A stretch of 64,000 nt of DNA. It comes from Dolomedes plantarius (Eukaryota; Arthropoda; Arachnida; Araneae; Dolomedidae). The translations under genes were made by a program, and so were the position numbers. The stretch lies in contig OU015501.1 in NCBI GenBank assembly GCA_907164885.2, positions 66,378,808 through 66,442,807 on the forward strand. Reading direction: 5' to 3'. The notes under the pieces were generated by a model. It was not told where the DNA came from. It saw only the letters and a list, made by a program, of their open reading frames with translations, and did no database searches. Shown one piece after another: positions 27,799-42,950 of the stretch (its first letter is position 1; each line of letters begins with the position of its first letter).

Positions 27799-29086
27799 AA
27801 AAATCTTTCAACCACTAAGTTACTAAAATTTTTCATAAAATATTCTTTACGGTATATCATGTAATAACTTATTTATATAAGGAATTTAAAACTGAATTTT
27901 TTTACGTATTTAGTTCTTACATTGTTTAATCTTATTTTTCCTTCTCCAGATTGCCTCTTTTAGTCGCTGTGCTAGAGTCATGTTGTGATTTTAAACGTCA
28001 GTAAAGCAGTCCTTAATTGTTTCCGAAATAATGTTTTATGATCACACATGGAAAAATATATTAGATGACATTCGAAAGAATATGAAAAATACATTAGTGT
28101 TTTTCATATAATAAATTACGGGAAATAAAATTTGGTTATTTGATAAAATTTGATAATAATGTAATTAAATTATAAAAATAAAATTTGGTTATAAAATATA
28201 AAATTTGGCTTTAATTGATCTGAGAGAGCTTGGTGCGATATTAAGAAATATCTACATAACCGCAAAGATAAACTTGGTAGAAACCATGTTAAAGACCCGG
28301 AGAAAAGTATACTTTTAAGTTCATTTAATACCACCAAGTGGCTTTTATTAGATAAAATTATGAACTTTAACAAACATAATCCTTAATTTAGAAACCCATT
28401 AATTCGTTTTATTTCCCCCAGGTGGTTTTCACGAGCTAGAAAATACCAAGTTTAACAAATATTACACTTTTTTGTTTTAGAGAATTCTCATCAGTGAATT
28501 GAGAATCTAATGTTGGTATTCAAAATAAGCTGCAAATGCAGTTAGTAAAGATCCACAATTACTTGAAACCTGTTTCTGAGATTGACACCAATACATTGTG
28601 TTGCTAGATCTACATACTCAAATATTGGAGGGTAATTTGTGATTACAACAACATTGCTTCAAAATTAAGTCCAAATGTTCCACTTGGGTTCCACAGCTGA
28701 GCGCTGTGGGAGGTTTTTACATGCATCCAGATCGCCTGTTCCTTCGGGTTTCTTAATGAAACTCTTCTGTCTGTTTAACACGAAACGTATTTTACTAGAA
28801 TCTTTTAGATTACGATAGCCACGAGTTTTTGCCGTTTTAGTTTAACAGTTTACCATTAAAACTTAATCTATTGCGGATACAATGGTCTAGGAATTACAGG
28901 AGAATTCGCATTCTTCAGTATGTCAGGTGCAAAACAAGTATATGACCAGTTATAACTTCATGAAAAATTTGTCTGTGCTGCAATGTTTTAAGCATTCCAC
29001 AGGTGAGCAACAACGTGGTACAGCAAGGAATGACCTGTACCACGTAATTATCTTCCCCGTGTATTCACATAACCACAAATTATATC

Positions 29087-29128
29087 TTTCAGCTAGATTA
29101 CTTCAGCTAGATTACTTCAGCTAAATTT
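29087..29128. repeat. 3 x 14-bp tandem repeat
   Basis: Three consecutive copies of YTTCAGCTAGATTA-like sequence; the last is diverged (CTTCAGCTAAATTT). Confidence 0.88.
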
Positions 29129-30879
29129 CTCTACTGGTAGCTCTCTTATGAATTATTTTTTTTACTAACATATTCTCTGCTCCATGCTTTTTTTTAAGTA
29201 AAACTCCAATTTCACAGTGATCCGTCGAGTAAATCGTTCTCTACTCCATTCTGGATACAGTCATTTTAATCACGTCTAACATTTATATAACAGTGCAATT
29301 TAACTTAATAGCATAAAAAATAATGCTTATATATACGTTCTTACTTCTCGTATAACTCAACATCGATAAAGGTGAAATTAGACACAGGCCTTCTCTTGAA
29401 ATGTCAACTATAAATGTTATTTATAAATTTCATATTTTAGAATAGAAAATTACAAATAACTTCAATATTTAATTAGGCTAAATTTGTGTTTTAAAAATGT
29501 TTCGACTACTGGTCTAAAACAAGTATAAATGTGAGGAAATTTAGAGCGAGTATCAAATTTCCAAAATCCCCATTAAGTTAATTAAATGACTAATTTAAAA
29601 TTTCCTAAGAAATTGCAAAATTAATTTACTAATAACAGTTTAAAAGATAAAATTAAAGAAGTCTGACAAGAAATAGCACTTACTATGTCATTTCCTTATA
29701 GGACGACTTCATTACGGCGAATAATGTATATGTTCATTGAAAATTTATTTTGGTAAACTCCATTGTGCAGAATCTTGTGAATATTGAGAAGTATGTGTAA
29801 GAAATATTTGTAGTAACCATTCATAAATGTAAACATCAGAGAATAAAAATGTTATAGGTTAGAATTTCAAGTTATACCAGAAAACAGCATGTGCTGCTGC
29901 AACCATTTAAATTTTAATCTTTTTAGGGACATTTGATTGAATACATTGAATTCCCATTTTCTATTCATGTAATTTTTTATGGTTATCAGCACATACACAC
30001 GTATAAATATACAGCTTTCTCAAAACAGTTTGTTATTATTATTATGAACTAAATTTTGTATTATTCAAAAATATTATTTTGTTAATTTTCCGTTGCATAT
30101 CTCCCAATATTTATATATTTAGAGTATTTTTTCTGTTATTTGCAAACAATCCATAAATGGATGTGTTTATAAATAAATAAATATATATATATATATATAG
30201 TTATTTTCTGTCCCTTGAAAATATTTTCGTAAATTACTCCATATCATCTTTAATTTAAAGAGAAAAGTTAATGTGTGTTTGATTTTGGGGTATTTGTTCT
30301 TTACCATTTAGGTTTCAGAGTTTTATAGGTATATTCATTTTATTAAATGTGTTTATTTAAACCTTCTGTCTCTAAATTACAATTAATTCTCCATTTTTTA
30401 TCAGCTTTTTAGCTAAAACGTCATGAACGTCAATTCTGTAAAACATTAAATAAATGCCTATTCTTAGAGATAAATATTGCATTGAATATTGGGGCATTTT
30501 CTTTTTTATATTATATGAAACTTTTCCCCTAACACTGGGTGATCTGCAGGGACTAATCTTTGTTAAGCTTTTCTAAAAAAAAAAAGAAAATCAAAACTTT
30601 TCATTCATAGAATATTATTCAAATTACCCAGAGAGAGCTAGCTCTCTTGAAATTAGTTCTACGAAAGGTTAAGCACTTATAAATCCTCCCTCCCCTCTAT
30701 CACGTCATCATCTCTTTCCCCTACCCTATTCAACAAGTACACCGTTGAGGGAGAAAGTCCCTCGTTAGCAACCCGGATGTAATTCCTGTCATGTACACGA
30801 CGGATTATCATTTTTGTAATATTCTGTGACCACAAACAATGTTGTAGGAGCCGGATTGACCCTGAATGATTTTAAATAC

Positions 30880-31435
30880 TTGTTTGATTGATGAAGTTTG
30901 TTTATTGGGATGGCATGTGATGAATATCAACAAAGAAAAAAAAATCGAATTGTTAAGAATTAAAAGATATTTCTGAATGAATCTGAATGGAATGAATTGT
31001 ATTTATTTTTAAACTGTATTTAAACTTCTTTAAGAGATCTGTAAGATATAAATTTTTAAAATTCTATGATTTTTTTTCTTCAAATTTTCGTTTTACTGTA
31101 ATGCATGACTTAACGTTTTTTCTTCAGTATTTAATTATGATATGAGACACTGAATGATGATTAATGCCCGCTTGATTTACGAAATTTATTTACTGAGGGA
31201 ATATATGATTAAAGCAACAAAAATGTTTGAACTGTTAAGAATTAGAAATACATTTCTGAATGAATCTGGATTAAATTAGTTGTGTCGATGTTCAACCATA
31301 ATTTAAACCTTTTGAGCTTTCTATAAGATGTGATTATTTAATTTTTTTGTTTGTTTCTTTAATTTGTGTTTTTATGCGATGTATGACGCAAATCTTTCAC
31401 TTCAGCATTTAATTGTGATGTGGGGCTTAAAGTTT
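30880..31435. repeat. Diverged ~282-bp tandem duplication
   Basis: Unit 1 (about 30880-31160) and unit 2 (about 31165-31435) share scattered blocks in the same order. The clearest is GAAYTGTTAAGAATTARAA followed by TTTCTGAATGAATCTG, at 30947 and 31229. TTYACTTCAGYATTTAATTR-type sequence lies near the end of each. Divergence is substantial, so the duplication is old. The unit length is close to that of the higher-order units at 31781-32640 just downstream. Confidence 0.82.
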
Positions 31436-31777
31436 TAAAAAAAGGGAAAATAAAATTTGTCCTTTCACATAAATTAAATTTCGAAAAGAAAAACTTAAAA
31501 AAGGATTTGACTTATCCATGAGAAACCAACACTTCCTTGGAACTCAACAAGAAAAAAAAATAATGATCATTTTCAAATTGGGATTTTTTTCAGAGTATAG
31601 ATAACTCTTATAATTAGCCCTAATATGAGTCGGATCACTAAAATTCCGAAAGGTTCTCTGAAAATTGAGTCTAATGGGAATTATGCGTAGCTTAAGAAAC
31701 TGATCAACAATGGCTCTATTCTACTTAGAATTGTCTATTCCCTCTTAACACATTTCAAAAATAGTTTTGGAAACTTT

Positions 31778-32835
31778 TAATGTAATTCAAGCATAGCTTT
31801 GCATCATGAAATATGTGTTTTGTAAAGAAAAATGATGAAGTATTTCATCTCGAGATTATACTAAAAGAAATTAAAGCCAGTAATGAGAAAAAATAAATTA
31901 AAATTGGTTATAGAGAGATAAAGGTAGTAGGTACAGAAAAATGAAGGATCATTAAATTTCGAGATAAAACTAAAAGGGATCATAACTAATAATAAGGAAA
32001 AATAAATGAAAAATGAAAAAAAGAGATAAAGGTAGTGTTAAAAAATTATGAAGCATTGCATTGTAATTCAAGCATAGCTTTGTATCAGAAAATATGTGTT
32101 TCGTAAAGAAAAATGATGAAGCATTTCATCTCGAGATAAAACTAAAAGGGGTTAAAACTTAGAACAAGAAAAAATAAATTAAAATTGGTAAAAAAGGAGA
32201 TAAAGGTAGTAGGTACAGAAAAATGACGGATCATATCATTTCGAGATAAAACTAAAATGAATTAAAACTAATAATAAGGAAAAATAAATTAAAAATGAAA
32301 AGAAAAAGAGATAAATGTAGTGGTCAAAAAATATTATGAAACATTGCACTGTAATTCAAGCATAGTTTTGAATCGTGAAATGCGTGTTTTGTAAAGAAAA
32401 CTGATGAAGCATTTCATTTAGAGATAAAACTAAAAGTAGTTATAACTAATAATGAGAAAAAATAAATTAAAAATGGTAAAAGGAGATAAAGGTAGTAAGT
32501 AAAGAAAAATGACGAATCATTTCTTTTCGAGATAAAACTAAAAGGAATTAAAACTAACGATCAGGAAATAGAAATGAAAAAGTGGAAAAAAGAGACAAAG
32601 GTAGTGGGCAAGAAATTATGAAGCATTTCGAGACAAAATTAAAGGTGGTTAAAACTAATAATAAGGAAATATTAATTAAAAAGGGGAAAAAAGAGATAAA
32701 GGTAGTAGGTAAAGAGAAATTATGAAGTATTTCATTTCGAGATAAATCTTGAAGTGGTTAAAACTAATAATAAGGAAAAATTAAATAAATATGACAATAA
32801 GGAGATAAAAATAGTAGGTAGCAGTAACAACAATG
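31778..32835. repeat. Minisatellite with higher-order repeat structure
   Basis: The monomer core GAGATAAAACTAAAAGG recurs near 31850, 31957, 32129, 32240, 32418, 32527, 32626 and 32735, with spacing alternating near 108-111 and 171-179 bp. Three higher-order units of about 281-288 bp begin with TGTAATTCAAGCATAG at 31781, 32062 and 32350. Each consists of a ~65-70-bp leader plus two monomers. The array then continues as plain ~108-bp monomers to about 32835. Other conserved monomer blocks are AGAGATAAAGGTAGTAGGT and ACTAATAATAAGGAAAAAT. No coding frame. Confidence 0.92.
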
Positions 32836-33661
32836 CTAAAAATAACGTAAAAGTATCAAAAGTGAATAAAAATGCAAAAGTCTCATTTAGCGTACAATTT
32901 ATTCCCGACCTAATTGGCCTGCAATGAGTAGAAGATGAAAATCTATTAAAAAGATTTATTTATTTCGATAAATTTATTAAATGAAATAAAAACAAATAAA
33001 TGTGAAATAAAGGTAATAGGGAGAAGTAAAAAAGTTTTAAAAACACATTAAAAATATATTACGAATAATTGTATGGGTAAAAACTTGTTTGTCTTACAAT
33101 TTATAGCGAAACAATAAGACAGAACAAATAGATAGATCATCGACCCAATACCAAGCATTAGTTTATTTCTCCTTTGACTTTTGAATTACCGTGTTTCCAT
33201 CACTATGCGGAAATGTGTTTCTTTTCGGAAAAATATTCGTATCACAAGATTAAGGAATCTGTTGTATATGTGAAGTATAATCTGACGATATGGGCTTAAA
33301 ATTCTTTTCTGCTTGACGGAGAGGTATAGATTCCTCTGTAACAACTCGCAAATTTTTGCTGCATTCTTTTAAATCTTAAGATGCGGTTTCTCTGATTTTA
33401 AAGCGCAAAATTTATCTGTGAGTATCAAATAATGCTAAACGTAATCCTGTTTAAAGGAAACTCTTTACCTTAAACAAGTAGCTTCTTTTTAATATTTCAA
33501 TATTGGAATCCCGTAAATGATCGTAAAAGTCATGAATTAACCGAAGCTTTAGAGACGCAGGACAAAGGAGGTAAGCAACGCAATTGGTGAATCTCGTGTA
33601 CATAGACTTTAATTCTTATCCACATACACAAATTTTAATCTTACACTCTCTGTCTCTCTCT

Positions 33662-33665
<4 letters not shown>
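32836..33665. other. AT-rich DNA, decayed repeat edge
   Basis: The first ~200 bp keep faint echoes of the upstream minisatellite (AAATAAAGGTAATAGG near 33006). The rest holds nothing recognisable. Confidence 0.5.
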
Positions 33666-33992
<327 letters not shown>

Positions 33993-36900
33993 TAAAGTAC
34001 AGTAGCCACAATGTCTACAGGTTGACACTCTTTCATTATCTCAAATGCATTGACAAATAAAGGACAGGCAAATAGACCACGTATAGTGTGTGATTCCTTA
34101 CATTTATTGATTTATACAGCTCTAAAATTGTTTATGTAAAACTCATTAATATATTGTTAAGTAAAAGACTTTGTTTCAGGAATTTTAATAACATTTGTAT
34201 AGCACTAAGGAGCAAAATAATTTTTCTATTTAATTATGAATGAAAAATTTGCGATTAGTTACATCCCCAATATTTAAATCTGAGAAAAAGAGGGTGGACT
34301 TTATATGCATTGAATATAAATATACATATGTAAATATCAAGTGTGCAAATTTTCCGCAGTTCTCAAAATAATTTGTCTAGAGAATAACAAATCCTTAAAT
34401 TATGAACGGACGACATTCATCAACATAGATGGTACGCACAAAACATTTATGGGAACGATGAACAGCGTATTTACAGAGCAAAGGAGTTCCTGCCAAAAAG
34501 CACTTGTTGCATCACTCCCTTCAACTTACACTCGTTGAAGTAGCTTGACTACAGCTCCTATAGTTTAACGCAGCGCCCAAACTCAGGGATCTCCTGGACT
34601 ACGGACAATTTCGTCATGTGTGTAGAGAAGAATCCTTCAATGAAAAAGCTAATTGTCATCACTTCTAGAGACAAGATATGCAAAACAAAATATCTATACA
34701 TAAATTATAAATGTGCATGCGCGTGTGATTGTAGGTGTTAGTTAATCCATTATATCACTCTGGTGATGAGAGGACATATAATATTTTGGTTTGAATGACT
34801 TTCCCTACAATATTTAGCTCGTTGTCGGATTATATTTGAACTATCCCATATATAGCAATAATGAATGACCAAAACAACTTTAAAAGTGTAATCTCAGAGG
34901 CAAATTTTTCATTAGAATTTAAGTATTTCCCTTTTCCTAATAAGTGCTTTGCTCCATACTTTAAAAAAAAATCGGTATTACTCATTTAAGCTTATTAGGA
35001 TGGACAATACATCATGTGCTTATAACTGATGCAGACTCATTTGATTAATTTTATGTATCGATTAGTACTTTCAGTTTCCTAAGAGGTAAATTATGAATGT
35101 ATATTTCTATGTGTTTTACGTACAGTAGTTATTTTTTGCACTTTCATAATATTCACGGAAATAAGAAATTAAATTATCCAGCGCACACCAAACTGTACGT
35201 CTTGTTAAAAGCGACACTCAAATCTTCTCTCAATTAACTGTTGGTTTTCCCAACTTATCCTTCTAAGTCCAAACAAACTTATCCCGAAATCCGAAAAACA
35301 TTGTTTCTACTATTTTCAGCTCGTCGGGCTATAATCGAAACATGATAAGCTCCTAGATAATTTTATCCTCTCTTCTATCCTTTTTCCAACTCAGAGCTGG
35401 GAATAAGTGATCCGAAATGATTTGGAAGCGAGTTCAATTTCTGTTGATTCTCCTCCTAAGGAAGATCTATGCAATGAAAGCATGAGTCGCAAGGGGGCCT
35501 ACATTTTTCAATAGTGTCCCAGATTCGTGCTCCCGACAATGAAAAGGTGAAAGAGCGGATACTGCATTAGGTAGATAAGAAAATGCATAAGAAAATTCCA
35601 GTACTCGGAGGTTGGAGTTGGTTTGGTTGGTCCCCTTTATTGGATTAGAAGCCAATGGCACGCTTATTTCTCTTTTTCTACTTATACTCAAGAACAAGGG
35701 TTACCACAACAGATGGCGCCATCCTTCGCCAAACGCTTACCTTTTGGCGAATGTTTGAGTGAAATGCAAAAACAAATAAATCAAACATGCAAGTAAAATA
35801 TTTATTTATTTATAATTTTAAAGTCTACTTCGAGGGAATTAAATGTAAAAGTTAAGCCACTTAAGAAATTTTGAGCACCAAGTATAAATTAAAGAAACGA
35901 AGTTCGTCATGTTTAAACGATAAAAACATATCAACTTAGTCTACACCATATTTCTTTCATTTCAAATGCAAAGTTTATTCAGAAAAAATATTTTATCCTA
36001 TCACTAATATCTTGTGGTTATAACATTCAATAGGTATTATCCACCAATCACCTAGTTAGATAAAACTATAAATTGTTAATTTTCTAACAGTAAGCTAATA
36101 GCAGAAAAAAAAGGATGTAATAAAATAGAAAACTATTTTATAAAAATTGAACAAAAATTAAGATACTGATAAGGATAGTACGACTATGGACCTAACAATA
36201 ACTTTTTTAATTTATTAATTTAATATAAACATTCGTTTCCTAAAAGCAGCATTATAGCTGCGTAAATTAAATTATTTTACCCATTAGTCCCACGGCATAT
36301 CTAAAATTATTTAACAGCATCTTATTGAGCAGTTTTTGCTAAATTCATTAGCTTTCAATATTTGTTAGTAAACAAGCTTTAGCCATCAGGTGGTAATGAC
36401 AAGAATGCCGTATTAACGAGATATGCCACAAAAATCTTAAAACCCAGACTTATATATCCAGTTACTTATAATTAGAAACATAAGTAAATCGAATATAGAT
36501 TGAAATATGGGAAGAGTATATTTTACTAAAGGAGAGCATTCACGCTATAGCACGAGAACCAGTACTCGATGAAAAACATATTTACCGGGCTAGCGTAATG
36601 TGCTGATAATGAAATTACTTAAGACAATTATTGGAGATCGGGAACTCAGATCGCTATAAATTACACGTCTTATGCAGAATTAGGAAAGAGGTCGTTTTTA
36701 CGAGAAAACACTTGTAAATAACAAAATTAATCCCACAGAGAGACTGTATTTTATGGCACTTTACCCATTCTAGAAGATTTATCTTCAAAATTTACACTTA
36801 AATGAGAATTGTTAAACACATGCATGATAAAATCATTGATATGGAGAAAAACACATACGTATTCCATCAAATATTGCAATTTAGTATATTTCTTGCTCTG

Positions 36901-39900
36901 AAAATTTTTTTTATTAAGGTGAACATAGAATAAACTTGTGACCATCACAAATCTCAATTATTATCGGTTCATAAACACCATAGAGTATCATTTCATCGAT
37001 TGGTTTGCAACATTCCTCATCAAAATCAAAATTTAGGCATACCATGATAATATCACTAATGTATAAGGGACGACTAAATTTACTCGACCCTTATGTTTAT
37101 AGCATGTACTCTCTTACACCAGTCCAAAACCTATATGCGTGCTTGTGTGCTTTCATAAAAATACTTTAAAGTTCAAAGCAATGACACACTTTATGAATAA
37201 ATTTGCTACTCCTCTTGTAAGTCTTAATGTATTAACAATAAAAAGCAAGGAGAAAGTAGTCGAAGGAAATTTACTTGTCTCAGAGATAGAGATGAAAACG
37301 CAAGATTTAAAAAAAATAATGATTCAGCCTCCGTACTAGATTATGACACGCGATCTTATTTTTACCACGGTATTTCTAGATAAAAAGAGCTGATTGAATT
37401 CAGGCAATACTAGAACTGTCGAAATAGTAAGCCACTTGTACAGCATCGATTCTTTCGAAGCTATTTTCAGTCACAGAATCATGATAAATTTGTTTATTAT
37501 TTTAATTTTACAAATCCTATCTGTTATATTCGTATTATTCGAATTTAATGAGCACTTATTGCCTAGAAATACCAAGGTAAAAATAAGGTCAAGTACGAAA
37601 GATTATTTCATTTATGCTATTTTAACTATTCATCTGTATCTGAAATCAGCGAATTTCTCTTGTCTGCTTTCTCCGCATTCTTTTATTCGAGCACGTACAT
37701 GATTTTTGTGATACATTTTGTAATCTGGCAAGGTCTTATTTAAAATTATCTTTCTTGTAATTTTTTTCCTTAATTCCATAAAATGAATGAAAAATTTTAA
37801 TGAACCAGACAGAAAAATTCACCTCTTATGCACCACAACATAAGAATATGTATTGTAAAATGATTGTGAAATTTCTTTCTTCAGTTTAAAAAGAATCTAC
37901 TGCTTATTAAACGCAGAAAGTTCTCATTGAAAGTATTTTAACAATCATATGCTAGTCAATATAATATGAATTATGATAGAAAATTCGTAGCGTCTTTTAT
38001 TTATGCTTTCATACATTATTTGAATTACGTAGACTCCACTCGTGGTTATATAGATAGATATCTCAGAACATACACTCCTGCATAAATATGCTGGTACAAA
38101 TTGTAATATATTTAAAAGTGGATTGTTGAACCTCGCAAGAACGTATGAAAGTCAGAGAAGATAAACACCTTCCGCTGGAAGCAAACTATTATTTATCCAA
38201 ATTTGAAAACTTTTATCAGGTTGTGCTCTTTATCATTGTAATGTCACCAAGAAAGAACATTAGTTACTGATGCTTTTAGTATATTTTTCCTTTATTTATG
38301 ATTCCAAAATAGACAAATTACACTTGAAACTTTATGCTAAGGATAGAGTGCAAGTAAAAATATGCACACGATATAAAATTTATAATCCTAAATGAACTTC
38401 TGTAGTTTTATATAATATATTAGCTTTTAAGATTCTTATACGTTTATCAAGGGTTGTGCTCAAATTAGTGTATGATGCTTTCCTAAGAATGCTGTGATGT
38501 TTCAAGTAATGAAATCTTTTAAGAATAAATTTGATCGTCCACTAGTAATCTTTAATACATTAATGATAGATATTTTTTTATAAAATACGTTAATAATTTA
38601 CATTTTTGTTGTATTAAAAATTACGAATGAAACATAATATATAAAAAATGCAGGATTTGTAATAATATTCATTAAACAGTGCATCAAAATCGATAAGTTT
38701 ATAATGATCACTGTGCTGTATTTATCTATCATTTATAAAAGCATTCTGCGCATTGAGTATGACGGGCTAACTTGAAAGTCGAGCTCAGAACCTGCTTGTC
38801 AAATGGATGTATTAACCAGCAAACCTCTAGTACATATCATGATCTCCAATAATAGGCCTAATAAGTTCAACTTAAGCAGTCTGATCAGAAAGGTTTCTCA
38901 TTTCACAAATTAAGAGGCAAAATGTCTTCCTTACATGTTACAAATATTCAAGTATAATTTATGGATCGTCGTGCATGAATAATGTGAAAGATAATTTTAG
39001 CATGTTGTAATAACTTAAACTAATTATAGTAATAAGGAGTATTTAAATTTGTTTTAGGACTTGTCACATCTTTTTTTAGAATGTTATATGTTCATGACTT
39101 CTTAACACGTATTAAAATTCATTGTTGCTTTTTCCCTCTTTGTGTCTAATTTTGAACTCACTGAACGTTATACGTGAGATTAACACCTCTGCACTCATCA
39201 CTATTTGATCATCATCCAGCATAAAGATAATTTCCAAGGATATTCTGGAGGTTGCAGCAACTATTCGATTCTCTTCAGCTGAAAATGGTACTTGAATGTC
39301 TCTGTAAAGTAAATGGGGTCTTGTCTTAAATCCTCATACTGTCTTTGACGTCCTCAAATTGCAAATTACATGAATAAACATCTGAATAAGATTACAACGT
39401 TTTTATTTCCAAAGAAAACTGAATGTATACTATGTGGCTATTGTTAATGATTCTATCACTGTTTTTATCCGCAAACAAAAAGGGATATCTCAGGTGCCTT
39501 CGATATTTGATCTGAGTGTAGCTTATGTAACTAAATTTTATGCAATGAATTTTTCTAGTAAATTTTGATCAATAACTGTTTTATTAGTTTGGGTTAATTT
39601 CTTTATTTTTTTAAGGTTAATTGTTGTATTGCAGCTGTTTTCTTTTGCAAAATTATTTGCTCAGCCATTCAGCAATATAAAAAGGTATATAGTACTTGAC
39701 CACTGTATTCATTTTATGAATTCCTTTTATGAATTTCTCTTTCAATAATTTGGTCAGGAAATTTCACTTTAAATGGTCCCCGTGATGTTTCAACCTCAGA
39801 GGTTATACCGAAGGCTGATATATTTTCTTACAAAAGCTTTAGCAATCCTTTACTAACTCAAAATTAAATTAAGTAGTCCATTTGCATTTTTAAAGCATAG

Positions 39901-40139
39901 ATTATATATGATAACTGTCTAAGAACATTGCTTTTTACCATCAACTACAGCACTTCATGATTTTTGATTTTTCTTCGGGTTGTCACTGTGTTTTCAAAAC
40001 TCTTGTCAGTTTTATACTTATACAAAATCTCTTCTTACAGTAGTCTATCTAGCACCTAAAACATAAAATATTTTACATTTACCTTAATCTAGTCATGGGA
40101 TATTTTTTTAAAATTTATGCAAGTATTTATTAATGTATG
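33993..40139. other. Long AT-rich stretch, no gene recognised
   Basis: No exon, transposon end or RNA gene is supported. A GC-raised segment at about 35390-35760 contains the CTCF-like core listed separately. The 102-codon frame at 37394-37702 has a hydrophobic middle, but AT-driven composition and no recognisable domain. Confidence 0.5.
35704..35722 (+). promoter_or_regulatory. CTCF-core-like motif
   Basis: CACAACAGATGGCGCCATC matches the AGRKGGCRS core of the animal CTCF motif at 35711-35719, with partial upstream agreement. GATGGCGCCATC is itself a 12-bp palindrome. Sequence match only. Confidence 0.25.
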
Positions 40140-40254
40140 AATATAACTAAAATGTAAATAATTCAGCAGAGAAAGATATGAAGAATGCAGACAATAAAAA
40201 AAAACGTTTTTTGCTTTTCTTTCTCTGTTGAATTATTTACCTTTTAGTTATATT
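40140..40254. repeat. 36-bp inverted repeat with 43-nt loop
   Basis: Left arm 40140-40175 (AATATAACTAAAATGTAAAT and on) pairs with right arm 40219-40254 with two mismatches. The loop holds a short A-run/T-run that could extend the stem. The ~115-bp foldback could be a small non-autonomous element or a hairpin transcript source. No TA or other target duplication stands out. Confidence 0.9.
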
Positions 40255-40744
40255 TGTCTGTTTTCAGTATAAAGATTTGTTGCAACTGCGCAATCTTTTA
40301 CTGAAAAAGTTAAAATTTTTCATCGCTAGGGTAGGTTTTCTGTTAATTTGCTGGGCTGTCTATGCCTTCTTTATATGTATTATTTCATGTTGAATTATTT
40401 ACATTATTTGTGTTAAGTGTATGAATCTAATAGACTAAGTGTACTAGAAATCTAAAAGGTTATAATCAACTGTTATCCAATGTATGCACACCAAAATGTA
40501 CCCAGGGAAATAATTGCATATCTTTATTAAACTCATATTACCACTCTACAACAGTTTTTCTGATCAAAAGCATTAAAACGGATAAACGTTGTCCTGCTAC
40601 AAATCGTAAAGTGTAAGTCTGTATTGTTCTGTGTTTTGCATCAAAGATTAAATCCCTCAAGTTTGTTCTTATAGGATTATATGATCCCTTTTCAAAATTT
40701 AAAATCATATCTATGATTCAGTTCTTTCTTTTCATGGAATTTCA

Positions 40745-41115
40745 TTTGCCGTGACCCCTAAAGACTGCCCTAGTTCCATTTGTTTGGCCTACAAAAACTT
40801 TTACTGTCCTTTTCCTACTCGAAATCTCACATGTAGCTCATCTAACACTTCAAACAATAGATCTCTACTCACCGTATTAAATGCGAGTGCGGCATCGAGA
40901 CTCAGCCTTATCCCTCCCTCTTCCCTCTCTGGATTTGCTTTTTCCCAGCTTCGCTTTCCGTTTTACGGCGGTTTCCCAGAAGAAAACGTTGGAACCTCGA
41001 AACACCTTCGGAGCTTCTCGGCTATTAAGCTTCCATTAGGTTGGGAGCAAAGAAGCCAAGCGCGCCAAAAACGTCCTTTTTTATCATTTTCAGTCAGGTT
41101 ATTTTTTAAGCCTTC
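40745..41115. other. GC-elevated island with 122-codon frame
   Basis: An abrupt rise in GC is accompanied by an open plus-strand frame (40751-41119) rich in Ser, Pro and Phe with no recognisable domain. On the minus strand ATTTAATACG|GTGAGTAG at about 40870 is a good splice donor, and upstream of it a 49-codon frame rich in Arg/Lys is open. It could be a non-coding or 5'-UTR exon on the minus strand or a regulatory element. I cannot decide, and protein coding is not supported. Confidence 0.25.
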
Positions 41116-42585
<1,470 letters not shown>

Positions 42586-42950
42586 CGGTAGACTCCCGTA
42601 TAACGTGATTAATATGTTACGCGTTGTATGAAATCGCATTATAGGAAATCGTGTTGTACGAGTAAAAATCTTGTATAAAGCAAATGGTGTTACGTTAAAA
42701 TGTTAGAGTGACTATTATCATGTAATATTTGATCGTATTAAATGAGAGATTAGATAAATTACAAAATATGTAATTGTATATTTTTTATATCTTTTATGTG
42801 TTACAAATATTAATTTAAGCAAACATTATTTAGCCCTATTTCACTAACTTATAAACATTTATGTACAGATTATGTAACTAATTTGACAAAGCAATGCAAA
42901 CTTACTTCGTCAAAATCATTATAAACCCCGTGTGCATAAAAATAAATGTA

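Larger units (their letters stand above)
26781..30879. other. AT-rich DNA, no complete gene
   Basis: Contains a possible zinc-ribbon remnant at 27601-27798 (separate entry). It also holds a 10-bp stem hairpin ACGTGGTACA/TGTACCACGT at 29013-29045, (AT)n at 30180-30199, and a 16-bp palindrome AGAGAGCTAGCTCTCT at 30632-30647. A modestly GC-raised patch lies at 30660-30870. Confidence 0.5.

Noticed and set aside
37394..37702. 102-codon frame with hydrophobic middle
   Set aside because: Composition is driven by T-rich codons, with no domain, no splice context and no coding-like codon bias.
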